Shown here: in pieces, positions 11,633 to 20,245 of the stretch | How the letters are laid out: the number at the start of each line of letters is the position of its first letter | How positions within the stretch are numbered: position 1 is the first letter of the stretch | Source: Eubacterium plexicaudatum ASF492 | Lineage (GTDB): Bacteria; Bacillota; Clostridia; Lachnospirales; Lachnospiraceae | Length of the DNA stretch: 64,000 bases | Direction: 5' to 3' | NCBI RefSeq assembly: GCF_000364225.2 | Contig: NZ_AQFT02000001.1 | Coordinates: 1,054,001 to 1,118,000 of the forward strand | Translations under genes and position numbers: made by a program | The notes under the pieces: generated by a model | Told to the model about the DNA's origin: nothing | Database searches by the model: none | The model's input: the letters and a program-made list of their open reading frames with translations, nothing else

Positions 11633-11663
11633 GCGGGGTCGTTCATTAACATATGTGTGTCCT

Positions 11664-11740
11664 CCTTCGATTATGGATAAAGGTGATGTTTTTTATAATC
11701 GAAGGGCCGTCTTAATTGTCCATGGACAATTAAGACGGCC
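11664..11740. repeat. Hairpin followed by a 36-bp perfect palindrome
   Basis: CCTTCGATTAT (11664-11674) pairs with ATAATCGAAGG (11695-11705). Immediately after, 11705-11740 is a perfect palindrome with half-site GGCCGTCTTAATTGTCCA and no loop. No gene overlaps it. It could be a transposon remnant, a strong bidirectional terminator or a protein-binding site; the sequence alone does not decide. Confidence 0.75.
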
Positions 11741-11850
11741 GCACAAATTGGCAGGTATGTCAATAGGGAAATGAACATTTTCTGATAAAAATAGAGAAAA
11801 AAAGAAAAAACTCCATTGAGGAGTGGAGGTAAAGAAAAGATGGAGTACTT

Positions 11851-12165
11851 TTGGACTACAGTGTTTTCATGGGCTGTGAGTTTCCGAAAGAACTCCATAT
11901 ATTTTCGGAGGGGCAGCATGGTTTGTCTCTGGCGGATGCCGAATGGGCATCGGGAGAATATGGCGAACCATATACAATGGAGCAATCATTTGCGGTAATT
12001 GATGCGGTTAAGAATAAAAGTATACCTGTGCATGAAGAGATCAAAGTGGAATTACTGAAACAATTTGATTTTACAAAAGAACAAAATATGGAAATAAAAG
12101 CAAATAAAGAAGTTGAAATCTGGCTGAAACTTGCTGAATATTGGCTGCAAAAAATTTGGGGTTGA
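11851..12165 (+). pseudogene. C-terminal fragment of a second acetyl-esterase-like hydrolase
   Basis: LHIFSEGQHGLSLAD is the catalytic-histidine region of the same esterase family as the remnant at 7662, and EIWLKLAEYWLQKIW is its usual C-terminus. The N-terminal two thirds are absent. Because the histidine region is equivalent to the end of the first remnant, this is a different gene rather than its continuation. The segment between the two motifs (VIDAVKNKSIPVHEEIK onward) does not match the family as I know it. Confidence 0.55.
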
Positions 12166-12198
12166 TTATAAGTCAATCTAAACCAAAAAGAACATATG

Positions 12199-12242
12199 GC
12201 ATTCCCCCGTGAGCAACAAAATGTGCTTTCATGGGGAATACT
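12199..12242. terminator. Bidirectional terminator between convergent genes
   Basis: GCATTCCCCCGTGAG and CTTTCATGGGGAATACTG form an imperfect stem around AACAAAATGTG, between the esterase remnant and the convergent gene at 12257. Confidence 0.6.
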
Positions 12243-12256
12243 GTTTTGGATTTCAG

Positions 12257-12757
12257 CTAAAATCCTCCAAAAAAATGCTGTATCTTTTCTGCCAGAGAAA
12301 TGGCAGTGTTGAAAATTCTATTTGTCATAAGGGTTTTGTTGTTAAAGTCAATTGTATTTTCCAGGCACACCTCTAGCACGGAATATTGCGGCATGGTCAT
12401 TACGTTTTTGTTCCAATCCGTATTTTTCAATCGTTCCCAGTAGGTTTTCTGCACAGATGCGTTTTGTCCCATCAGCCATAATTCAAACTGCATCTGCGGA
12501 TGATTCAGCACAATGCCAAACCGCAGTTTATGTTGTCTCAGATACGCGTTAAAAAAGGGAAAATATGTGTAATCCAAATATCCTAACGAAATATTTCCGG
12601 TTGCATACTGTTGAGGAAATTGTGCCTTTAATTCTCCCATGTACTTCATCAATCGTACATATGCATATCTTATGTTTCCCTGAATCAATTGTTCTTTGTA
12701 AATTTCAATACATTTTGAAATATCTTTTTCAGTAGTAGATTCCTCTAATACTGCCAT
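12257..12757 (-). CDS. DUF7000-like protein of unknown function
   Basis: This is a 166-residue soluble protein. Aromatic and charged motifs such as CIEIYKEQLIQGNIRYAY, LGYLDYTYFPFFN, FGIVLNHPQMQFELWLMG and YWERLKNTDWNKN resemble the family I know as DUF7000, common in clostridia and of unknown function. I chose the ATG at 12757 because AAAGGAGGATGAGAAT precedes it; an upstream in-frame start lacks a ribosome site. It lies downstream of a small HTH gene on the same strand, about 100 bases away. Confidence 0.6.
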   Translation of the reverse strand: MAVLEESTTEKDISKCIEIYKEQLIQGNIRYAYVRLMKYMGELKAQFPQQYATGNISLGYLDYTYFPFFNAYLRQHKLRFGIVLNHPQMQFELWLMGQNASVQKTYWERLKNTDWNKNVMTMPQYSVLEVCLENTIDFNNKTLMTNRIFNTAISLAEKIQHFFGGF

Positions 12758-12864
12758 ATTCTCATCCTCCTTTGTGAATGATTTTGTTGTTATCCTTACA
12801 ATGATCAAGCGTATGAGCCTGAGCGTGTACGGTTTATTTGTTGCCAATTTTTGTGTGTTTTCGA

Positions 12865-13107
12865 TCAGGAATCGTGGGTATCCTGCGGCGGAATGTATTC
12901 GATAAGATCGTTAAGGTCACATTCCAGAGCATAACACAGCCTTGCCAGCACTGCCAAATCCACTCGTTGGATATCGTTGTGAATGTAGGACTTTAATTGT
13001 GTGCGCTGAGTTTCCGAACGAAAAGCCAGTTTGCTGATGCTGATATTTTGTTTATTCATAAGTTCGGCTAATTTAATGTTGATATGTCCAAAGTTTATGT
13101 CAGTCAT
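12865..13107 (-). CDS. XRE-family helix-turn-helix protein
   Basis: This 80-residue protein is essentially one Cro/C1-type HTH domain: NIKLAELMNKQNISISKLA, then QLKSYIHNDIQRVDL, then LARLCYALECDLNDLIEY. The family represses or activates nearby promoters. The ATG at 13107 follows ATAGGAGGTACTATC. It probably controls the DUF7000 gene downstream, or itself. Confidence 0.88.
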   Translation of the reverse strand: MTDINFGHINIKLAELMNKQNISISKLAFRSETQRTQLKSYIHNDIQRVDLAVLARLCYALECDLNDLIEYIPPQDTHDS

Positions 13108-13371
13108 GATAGTACCTCCTATAGCTATCATAGTTTTTAAACATTATTATTGCCATGGGTGGATATTTATAATGTTATTATATGAGTATATAAATACTCA
13201 TATGTAAAATTGACTTTAACTCTTGAAATGTATAAATATATATGGTATATTTTAGTGAGTAGATATCTGCTCATAAATATTTTTCAAAAGATAATTTTTC
13301 AAACAAAAAACATAAAGTTAATTCATATCATTTATTTGGTTGACCGTCTACCAGGGAGAGGAGAAGTTAAA

Positions 13372-13827
13372 ATGAAGAAAATAGTAAAAAAGTTATTTCT
13401 GCTGCAGATGATTTGCATCCTTGCAGTTACATTTGGGAAGGTGACAGAGGCTGAGGCAGCGGCAAAAAGTGTACGGGACGGCGTATACAGGGCAGTGGCG
13501 ACGGACAGTCTGGGAGACAAGTTTGCATGGGAAATGCTGGTAGAGCATCATGAATTTGATGTGGACTGGTATGTTGAAGGGGCAAATAAGAATTACAAAA
13601 AAGATGCATATTTTGGAGTGATTTTGTATCAGACAGACGTGATATCTGGAAACAGACATGCACATGCAATGTGTGAATTTGAAACATGTTTTGTGGTTTC
13701 TTCCGATAAGGGAAAATATACGTCCATATCAAATGATAACGTATATCAGATTGATATAAAGTATGTGGGAAAAAATAAGCTTAAGGTGAAACTTTGTACC
13801 GACGGGGGAACCGATATTAAAATGTAG
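13372..13827 (+). CDS. Small secreted protein of unknown function
   Basis: A signal peptide is clear: a basic start (MKKIVKKL), a hydrophobic core (FLLQMICILAVTF) and a likely AEA/AAA cleavage site. The mature part is about 120 residues with alternating beta-strand character (DGVYRAVATDS, DKFAWEMLVEHH, VYQIDIKYVGKNKLKVK) and four histidines. The ATG at 13372 is preceded by GGGAGAGGAGAAG. I do not recognise the family. A second exported protein gene follows about 110 bases downstream. Confidence 0.7.
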   Translation: MKKIVKKLFLLQMICILAVTFGKVTEAEAAAKSVRDGVYRAVATDSLGDKFAWEMLVEHHEFDVDWYVEGANKNYKKDAYFGVILYQTDVISGNRHAHAMCEFETCFVVSSDKGKYTSISNDNVYQIDIKYVGKNKLKVKLCTDGGTDIKM

Positions 13828-13938
13828 TATTTAAACTTGTTAAAGGAAGTTCCTCTCATCCGATTTCAGACTGGAATTAATGAGATGTCATACGGTAGAA
13901 GACAAAACCATTGATATGCAAAAGAAAGGGCAGGCAGT

Positions 13939-15411
13939 ATGAATAAAAAAAAGAAACTGGTAAAGATTTTATTAATATTCGCACTGGCAGTGTTTGTGTG
14001 CGGATGTTCCAAATCTACAGATGAAAAAGTTGAAACACAAAAAGAACAAAAAGCAGATTTTTCGGAAAAGGAAAAATCAAAAGAAGCCGATACGGAGACA
14101 AAAGAGGATTCCATCGAGGAGAGCATAGTTTCGGAAGAAAATATAGATGCTTATCAAAACAGCTCATCTGAAAATGATACGGATCTTGGACTAAAAAATA
14201 TGAAGGTTGATTATGCGCAGGGAGAATTATCGGAAGAACAGAAGCAGATTATAGAATATTTTTCAAGAGACTATATGTTTGTGAATTCCGGTGAGGCTCT
14301 GCAAAGGTATAATAACATTTTTGATCATGCCTTGATTCGGTGTTATGTGAATGTAATAAAAGTGATTTCTTACGAAGGCAATGATTATGAGCTGCTTGTA
14401 TCCATAATGGAAAATTCAAATGAAACCGATGATCAGCTTTTGAATGAGAGCCGTTATATGATTATAAAAGGTGCAACGCAAGAAAGCAGATTTATACAGG
14501 GAGATTTTCTTTTAATTGAAGGGCGCTATAATGGTGTTGTGCAGGAGACCGTAGACGGAATAAGTCTTACCGTACCTGAAATAGCGGTTCATGGAGGGTA
14601 TGTGCTGCAGGAAGACGACGGATGGTATTTTTATCCGTCCCGTTTTTCCATGCTAGAGGTAAAAAACATTGCCAAGTCTGTTTTTGGGGAGGACATCACC
14701 ATCAGTGAACCGGACCCGAATGTTGACCCGGTAGACAGCGAAATGCCATATTACGTATGTACGCTTGACAACCAGTCAAATGCAAAGTTCTCCAGGTATT
14801 ATTTCAATGAGAGGGAAGGTTCCATTACAGATGCGGAACATGGATATCAGATTGAGTTTGCGGCAGATTTTCAGCATTTCTTTCTGGTTATGTATGACTA
14901 TAGCCTTGAGACGCTGACGCTGGAATACTATGATAATAACCTGAACAAAATATGGAAAAGGGAATTTGAGGCGACGACCAGTGCATCTTATGATTTTACG
15001 AAAAACAATGTATACTTATGTGCGAACAATGAGCTGTATATTTTAAACATCGAAAACGGCGAAGATACATATGACAGCAGCTATGTTGGGAATAAGTTGG
15101 ATATCCGTAAATTTAACGATGGAATCCTGCTTGTTTCCGCTGAAAAATCAGATGCGTTTCTATACACGGATTTAAGCGGGCAGATTGTATGGAAAGTGGA
15201 TGCAAAAGAAAAGATATCTTTGATCAGCACGATACAGGAAGTGGACGGAAAACTTATAATACAGGTTGTAAATAATGAAAACATGGAATACAATGAATTT
15301 GAGGGAGAACTGACAGGCAGTAATGAATACTATTATGTAATCGACAGACAAGACGGAACGTTAATTCACGAGGGAACGGTAGATTCCGTAGAATTTCATC
15401 AATATAGCTGA
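13939..15411 (+). CDS. Lipoprotein with C-terminal propeller-like region, unknown function
   Basis: The N-terminus is a lipoprotein signal with lipobox VCGCS. A Lys/Glu-rich linker of about 70 residues follows, then a globular region, and from about residue 270 repeated beta-rich stretches of PQQ/propeller type (YFNEREGSITDAEHGY, YDNNLNKIWKREFEA, YTDLSGQIVWKVDAKEK, YVIDRQDGTLIHEGTV). Such proteins are anchored outside the membrane. I cannot name a substrate. A strong hairpin terminator follows the stop. Confidence 0.75.
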   Translation: MNKKKKLVKILLIFALAVFVCGCSKSTDEKVETQKEQKADFSEKEKSKEADTETKEDSIEESIVSEENIDAYQNSSSENDTDLGLKNMKVDYAQGELSEEQKQIIEYFSRDYMFVNSGEALQRYNNIFDHALIRCYVNVIKVISYEGNDYELLVSIMENSNETDDQLLNESRYMIIKGATQESRFIQGDFLLIEGRYNGVVQETVDGISLTVPEIAVHGGYVLQEDDGWYFYPSRFSMLEVKNIAKSVFGEDITISEPDPNVDPVDSEMPYYVCTLDNQSNAKFSRYYFNEREGSITDAEHGYQIEFAADFQHFFLVMYDYSLETLTLEYYDNNLNKIWKREFEATTSASYDFTKNNVYLCANNELYILNIENGEDTYDSSYVGNKLDIRKFNDGILLVSAEKSDAFLYTDLSGQIVWKVDAKEKISLISTIQEVDGKLIIQVVNNENMEYNEFEGELTGSNEYYYVIDRQDGTLIHEGTVDSVEFHQYS

Positions 15412-15433
15412 CGGAACCGTCGGTCGAAAGTAA

Positions 15434-15481
15434 GCCGCATAAAATCCCTGTCATCAGATGATGGCAGGGATTTTGTGCGGC
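15434..15481 (+). terminator. Strong terminator hairpin after the lipoprotein gene
   Basis: GCCGCATAAAATCCCTG with CATC pairs with GATG and CAGGGATTTTGTGCGGC around AGAT, a stem of about 22 pairs with two mismatches. It lies between the lipoprotein stop and the WYL gene. Confidence 0.75.
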
Positions 15482-15514
15482 CTGTTTGGGAAGATGGAAG
15501 ATCAGGAGGATCAT

Positions 15515-16521
15515 ATGGACAAACAGTCAAAAATTTCAGAGTTCTTGATATTTATGTCAGGCTTTGTGAAGGGAAAATTATAAATAAGGCAGAGGAGGCA
15601 AAAAAATTTGGTGTGGATGCACGTTCGATTCAAAGAGATATTGATGATATAAGGGCATTTTTAGATGAACGCTTTGCAAATGCTTTGGATGTAAGAAAAA
15701 TTACGTACAGCCATCTCCAAAAAGGATTCGTAATTACCGGCGTGGAAAGTTCCGTTATGAGCAACAGTGAAATATTCGCTGTCAGCAAAATACTGTTAGG
15801 GAGCAGAGCTTTTGCGAAAAAAGACATGTATAACATGATTGACAAAATGATTGCAGGCTGTGTACCGCAGAAAAATGTAAAACTGGTATCGGAGCTGGTT
15901 GCTAATGAAAAATTCCACTATGTGGAATTGCGCCATAAAGCGGATATTGTGGACAGGTTATGGGAGATCGGTATGGAAATACAGGAACAGAATTTGCTGG
16001 AGATCACTTATGAGAAGCAGATTGATGCAAAAGAAACGGTAAGCCGTATTGTTCAGCCCGTAGCGTTGCTGTTTTCAGAATACTATTTTTATCTGAACGC
16101 TTATATTATGAAAAAAGATCAAACGAATACATATGCGCATGCATTTGATTATCCGACGATTTTCCGCCTGGATCGGATTCATTCATATAAAAGAACCGGA
16201 CAGAAATTCAAAATTCCTTATGCAGGCAGATTTGAAGAAGGAGAATACCGCAAACGCCTGCAGTTTATGTTTGCCGGAAATCTGATCCGGCTGCAGTTCC
16301 GATTTACAGGAAACAGTGTGGATGCGATATTGGACAGGCTGCCAACTGCAGAAGTGATCTCCAAGGACGCAGAAGGATGTGTGATCAAGGCGGAAGTATA
16401 CGGGAGAGGAATACTGATGTGGCTTTTGAGTCAGGGGACCATGGTAGAAGTATTAAAACCTGAAGCATTTAGGGAAGACATGAAACGTACGCTTCGGGAA
16501 ATGCTTGCAAAGTATGATTAA
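15515..16521 (+). CDS. WYL-domain transcriptional regulator, one frameshift
   Basis: The N-terminal winged helix (VLDIYVRLCEGK, SIQRDIDDIRAFL) is followed by a WYL ligand-sensing domain (VQPVALLFSEYYFYLNAY, FRLDRIHSYKRTG) and a C-terminal WCX extension. WYL regulators bind DNA as dimers and many sense nucleic-acid ligands. The ATG at 15515 with AGGAGG upstream is the natural start (MDKQSK). The A run 15529-15533 needs one more A to enter the main frame, giving 335 residues. Immediately downstream, on the same strand, come a dyad and the ATPase/TOPRIM genes, so it probably represses that operon. Confidence 0.85.
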
Positions 16522-16580
16522 CTACACGCTGCCGGGCGAGGTAGCAGACAGGAATTTAACTTATCGTTTTTCTTTTTTGG

Positions 16581-16597
16581 ATGACACATTTTGTCAT
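16581..16597. promoter_or_regulatory. Dyad ATGACA-N5-TGTCAT, candidate WYL operator
   Basis: ATGACA and TGTCAT are perfect inverted half-sites spaced by CATTT, 60 bases after the WYL stop codon and upstream of the next operon. Palindromic operators near the controlled operon are known for WYL repressors such as CapW and BrxR. The assignment is inference from position. Confidence 0.4.
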
Positions 16598-16700
16598 AGG
16601 AAACTTGTATGCTGTTGGGGAAACAGCTATCGGACAGATCGCAGACAGATGGAAAAGATAGAAAAAAACAAAAAGAGAAAAGAAAGAAGGTTTCGTAAGA

Positions 16701-17006
16701 ATGGATCGAATATTCGAGAAAATCTATCGGGAAATTATCTGTAATGAAGCAGAAATGTATGAATTCGGCAGAAAAATGGAAAATGAAGTGAGTGAAATCA
16801 TGGCAGCGTACAGGGACAAAATGAGTGAGGAAGAATTGGAGCGGATGACGGAACGGATAGATGACATAGTATCGTCTGCCAGGCAGGATGGTTTTTATTT
16901 TGGAATGCGATTTGCGGTCAGAGCGTTGGTATGGTTGAAATATGATAAATGGAATAAAAAATGCAAATCGGGAAAAATAATTGAAATCGGGAACGGTTTG
17001 TGCTAA
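16701..17006 (+). CDS. Small helical protein (DUF6809-like)
   Basis: This is a 101-residue, mostly helical, acidic protein. The order of features, a short helix (IFEKIYREII), a coiled central part (MSEEELERMTERIDDIV) and a terminal motif ending in QDGFYFGMRFAVRALV, resembles small clostridial proteins called DUF6809, often near phage or mobile genes. AGAAGG lies 14 bases before the ATG. It opens the gene set leading to the ATPase, 27 bases before that gene. Confidence 0.55.
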   Translation: MDRIFEKIYREIICNEAEMYEFGRKMENEVSEIMAAYRDKMSEEELERMTERIDDIVSSARQDGFYFGMRFAVRALVWLKYDKWNKKCKSGKIIEIGNGLC

Positions 17007-17032
17007 AATGAAGTCTGCGGAGGAAGAAGGTT

Positions 17033-18424
17033 ATGGAGAGTGTTATAAGGTTATCTTCATTGAAGATTTCTAATATAAAAAATGTTAGAAACGGGCAGAT
17101 TATTATGCCGAATACCTGTCGGAAGCAGCTGACATATCAAACTGCGGAAGTGTTAGGATTGTATGGACAGAATGGTTCCGGAAAAACGGCGGTTATTGAC
17201 ACACTGTACTATTTGCAAAAAATTATGATTGGCAGAAGTCTTGAGGAGGAAATTGCAGATTATCTTGATGCAGGCAGTAATCAGGCAGAGATTATAGCTG
17301 ATTTTCATATTTTCACGGAAGCAGCTATTTATGAGGTTAGTTATAAAATTATATTGCAGAGAAGCGTAAATGGTGTGGATATTATTAGGGAAACATTAAG
17401 CTGTGCCATAAATAAAGATAATGTTAGAAGTAATAAAACGGTGTTTATGGATTATCAACGTTCGGATCGGGAATCTGTGTTTACCCCAAAAAAAAGATTG
17501 GATGAATTGATAGAAGTTGATATGGAAAATAAAACAGATCTGATTGTGGCTAGAAAGATGGCGGAGAAGAGCAATTGCTCCTATATTTTTGGTGAGAACA
17601 GCAGGGAAATTTTCTGCCGTAATTATGAGAATCATTTTAAGGATTATTCGGAAGTCATAAAGGCGTTATTCAAGTTTGCTTTAAAAGATTTGTTCGTAAT
17701 ACGTAATACTCATTCCGGTGTGATTTCTGCAAATTTTTTATTGCCTATGGCATTTAAAATTGAACGGAATGAAATCGGGATGAAAGGGGATTTTGCAGTT
17801 CCATTAACCGAACCGGTTGTGTTAAACGAAGAAAGAAAAAAAATTTTAGAAACCATCATAGAACAGATTAATATGGTATTGTTTACCATTATTCCGGGGA
17901 TGAAGATTGATATCCATGACGATGGAATGCAGTTAACAGACTCCGGCGAGAATGGGTATAAGATAGAACTTGTTTCTATTCGTGAAAGTATGCCGCCTAT
18001 TCCAATCCGAATGGAATCGGAAGGAATTATCAAAATAATTTCTATTTTAAATGCTTTGATACAAGCATTTGGTAATCCATCCATCTGCCTTGTGATTGAT
18101 GAATTTGATGCCGGTATTTTTGAGTATATGCTTGGAGAGCTGCTTGATATTTTCAATAAAAGCGCGAAAGGGCAATTGATATTTACATCGCATAATTTAC
18201 GTGCTCTGGAAATGTTGGATAAAGATAGTATCATGTTTTCTACGGTTAATCCGGATAGAAGATATATTCGAATGAAAAATATAAAACCATCAAATAATTT
18301 ACGGGATACGTATCTCAGAGGGATAACCCTTGGCGGGCAGGATGAAGTAATTTATGAGGAGACGGATAGCTTAAGAATTGCTCGTGCATTTAGAAAAGCA
18401 GGGAGAATGATACGCCATGAGTGA
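17033..18424 (+). CDS. AAA/ABC-type ATPase, candidate defence protein
   Basis: This 463-residue protein belongs to the SMC/OLD-like AAA ATPases (AAA_15/AAA_21 type). The Walker A motif is GLYGQNGSGKTAVIDTL near residue 45 and the Walker B is ICLVIDEFDAG near residue 350, followed by the switch-like histidine in FTSHNLRALE. The middle region shows no nuclease motif. It overlaps the next gene by eight bases, so the two are translationally coupled. ATPases of this type pair with TOPRIM or RloB-like partners in AbiL, PARIS and related phage-defence systems. The upstream WYL regulator supports that reading. Confidence 0.75.
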   Translation: MESVIRLSSLKISNIKNVRNGQIIMPNTCRKQLTYQTAEVLGLYGQNGSGKTAVIDTLYYLQKIMIGRSLEEEIADYLDAGSNQAEIIADFHIFTEAAIYEVSYKIILQRSVNGVDIIRETLSCAINKDNVRSNKTVFMDYQRSDRESVFTPKKRLDELIEVDMENKTDLIVARKMAEKSNCSYIFGENSREIFCRNYENHFKDYSEVIKALFKFALKDLFVIRNTHSGVISANFLLPMAFKIERNEIGMKGDFAVPLTEPVVLNEERKKILETIIEQINMVLFTIIPGMKIDIHDDGMQLTDSGENGYKIELVSIRESMPPIPIRMESEGIIKIISILNALIQAFGNPSICLVIDEFDAGIFEYMLGELLDIFNKSAKGQLIFTSHNLRALEMLDKDSIMFSTVNPDRRYIRMKNIKPSNNLRDTYLRGITLGGQDEVIYEETDSLRIARAFRKAGRMIRHE

Positions 18425-19094
18425 AAAAAAAGTGGTTGTATTTATAGTGGAAGGACCCAGTGATGAAGCTGCACTTGGTTCGATAATGAAGGGGTATTTT
18501 TCAAATGATGAGGTGCAATTTGTTGTTACGCATGGTGATATTACATTGAAAGATTACGTTTCCGATGACAACATATTGAAAAAAATAAATGAACAGATTG
18601 ATAGTGTAAAGAGGAAATATCGGTATGGTCACGATGATTTTTTAAAAATTATTCATATTGCAGATACGGATGGGGTATATATTCCTAAGACAGATGTGAA
18701 AGAAGCAGATGTGAAGGAAATTCAATACTTTGAGGAATATATCTGTGCGAAGGATGCGGGTACAATTATTCAACGCAATAAGCGAAAAGGAGATATACTT
18801 TATAAACTTAGAAAAACAGGAAAAGTGAATGGAATACCTTATCGGATTTATTTTAATTCTTGTAATTTGGAACATGTATTGTATGGAAAGCTGCATAACT
18901 ATTCCGATGAAGAAAAGCAGATATTATCGGATGATTTTGCTGATCGGTATGATGGAAGAACAGATGCGTTTATAAAATTTATATCGGATTCACTTATTGC
19001 TGTTCCAGGTACTTATCAGAAGACTTGGGATTATATCGAAAAGAATAGAAATTCTTTAAATCGACATACGAATATGCATTTGATATTTAACTAA
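18417..19094 (+). CDS. TOPRIM/RloB-like partner of the ATPase
   Basis: The 225-residue protein starts with a strand followed by VVVFIVEGPSDEAALGS, the glutamate-glycine motif seen in TOPRIM and OLD-type nucleases, and later has LKIIHIADTDGVYI, where the DTDG aspartates fit the second acidic motif. The rest resembles no family I can name firmly; AbiLii and RloB are the closest ideas. It overlaps the ATPase gene by eight bases. If the motifs are catalytic it would be the nuclease effector, with the ATPase as sensor or switch. Confidence 0.65.
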   Translation: MSEKKVVVFIVEGPSDEAALGSIMKGYFSNDEVQFVVTHGDITLKDYVSDDNILKKINEQIDSVKRKYRYGHDDFLKIIHIADTDGVYIPKTDVKEADVKEIQYFEEYICAKDAGTIIQRNKRKGDILYKLRKTGKVNGIPYRIYFNSCNLEHVLYGKLHNYSDEEKQILSDDFADRYDGRTDAFIKFISDSLIAVPGTYQKTWDYIEKNRNSLNRHTNMHLIFN

Positions 19095-19113
19095 TACAAA
19101 ATTACATCATCAG

Positions 19114-19153
19114 AAGCGTTTCTTATCAATCATTTTGGTAAGAAACGCTTTTG
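19114..19153. terminator. Bidirectional terminator between the defence pair and asnA
   Basis: AAGCGTTTCTTA (19114-19125) pairs with TAAGAAACGCTT (19139-19150), then TTT. The genes on both sides converge here. Confidence 0.85.
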
Positions 19154-19190
19154 AAATTCACTGCTGCAAATAAAAATCTTTTCTTTTTAT

Positions 19191-20216
19191 TTACAGCAGC
19201 TGAATGCCATGGTCGGCACATACCTGTGCCATATCCGGGTTCCAGATGGAGCACTGTACTTCTCCAATGTGTGCCTTACGCAGGAAAAACATACAGATTC
19301 GTGATTGCCCGATACCGCCGCCAATCGTATATGGCAGTTCTTTGTTCAGAATTGCCGCCTGGAACGGAAGATTTGCACGCTGCGGACAGCCGGCTTTTTT
19401 TAGCTGCTCGGTTAATGCTTTTTCATCTACGCGAATGCCCATAGAGGATAGTTCCAGGGCGATATCAAGAACCGGATAATAGACTAAAATATCTGCGTTT
19501 AATGCCCAGTCGTCATAATCCGGAGCGCGGCCGTCATGTTTTTCTCCCGATGCAAGTTTATCACCGATCTGCATCAGGCAGACAGCGCCTTTTTCTTTTG
19601 TAATATGGTATTCACGTTCTTTTGGCGTCTGATCTGGATACATGTCTTCCAGCTGCTGGGTAGTGAGAAAATAAATATCGTGAGGCAGTATTTCATGAAT
19701 ATAATCATACTGAACGGCCATATATTTTTCGGTTTTACGCAGCACTTTGTAAACCATTTTTACGGTGTCTTTCAGATAATCAATCGTGCGGTCTTCTTTT
19801 GTAATGACCTTCTCCCAGTCCCACTGGTCTACAAAAATGGAGTGAATATTGTCTGTTTCTTCATCGCGGCGGATGGCGTTCATATCGGTGTACAGACCTT
19901 CTCCGGCGCAAAAGCCGTATTTATGCAGTGCAAACCGTTTCCATTTGGCAAGTGAATGTACGACTTCGGCGTTTTGTCCGTTCATTTCTTTGATATCAAA
20001 AGAAACCGGCCGTTCCACACCGTTTAAGTTGTCGTTGAGTCCGGATTCCGGAGTGACGAATAACGGGGCGGATACACGGGACAGATTCAGCGTCAGTGAC
20101 AGCAGGTTTTGAAAAAAATCTTTGACTGTTTTAATCGCAATCTGTGTATCGTGCAGATTGAGTTTGGATTGATATTGATCCGGGATTAACAAATGTTCCA
20201 TAAGTAAATGCCTCAT
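19191..20216 (-). CDS. asnA: Aspartate--ammonia ligase
   Basis: AsnA makes asparagine from aspartate, ammonia and ATP and is structurally a class II tRNA-synthetase-like enzyme. Conserved segments are VVHSLAKWKRFAL, GEGLYTDMNAIR, SIFVDQWDWEKV, KHDGRAPDYDDW, ELSSMGIRVD and the class II motif 3-like TIGGGIGQSRICM. The length of 341 residues agrees with the family (about 330). A second ATG at 20201 (MEHLLIPDQYQ) with GAGG upstream is an equally good start. It stands alone, convergent with the defence pair. Confidence 0.96.
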   Translation of the reverse strand: MRHLLMEHLLIPDQYQSKLNLHDTQIAIKTVKDFFQNLLSLTLNLSRVSAPLFVTPESGLNDNLNGVERPVSFDIKEMNGQNAEVVHSLAKWKRFALHKYGFCAGEGLYTDMNAIRRDEETDNIHSIFVDQWDWEKVITKEDRTIDYLKDTVKMVYKVLRKTEKYMAVQYDYIHEILPHDIYFLTTQQLEDMYPDQTPKEREYHITKEKGAVCLMQIGDKLASGEKHDGRAPDYDDWALNADILVYYPVLDIALELSSMGIRVDEKALTEQLKKAGCPQRANLPFQAAILNKELPYTIGGGIGQSRICMFFLRKAHIGEVQCSIWNPDMAQVCADHGIQLL

Positions 20217-20245
20217 TTCTTTCTGTAAAGTTTTAAAAAACCGTT

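Noticed and set aside
16505-16744. A gene between the WYL regulator and the small helical protein
   Set aside because: It overlaps both neighbours, has no ribosome site and a low-complexity basic tail; the dyad and leader region explain the DNA better.
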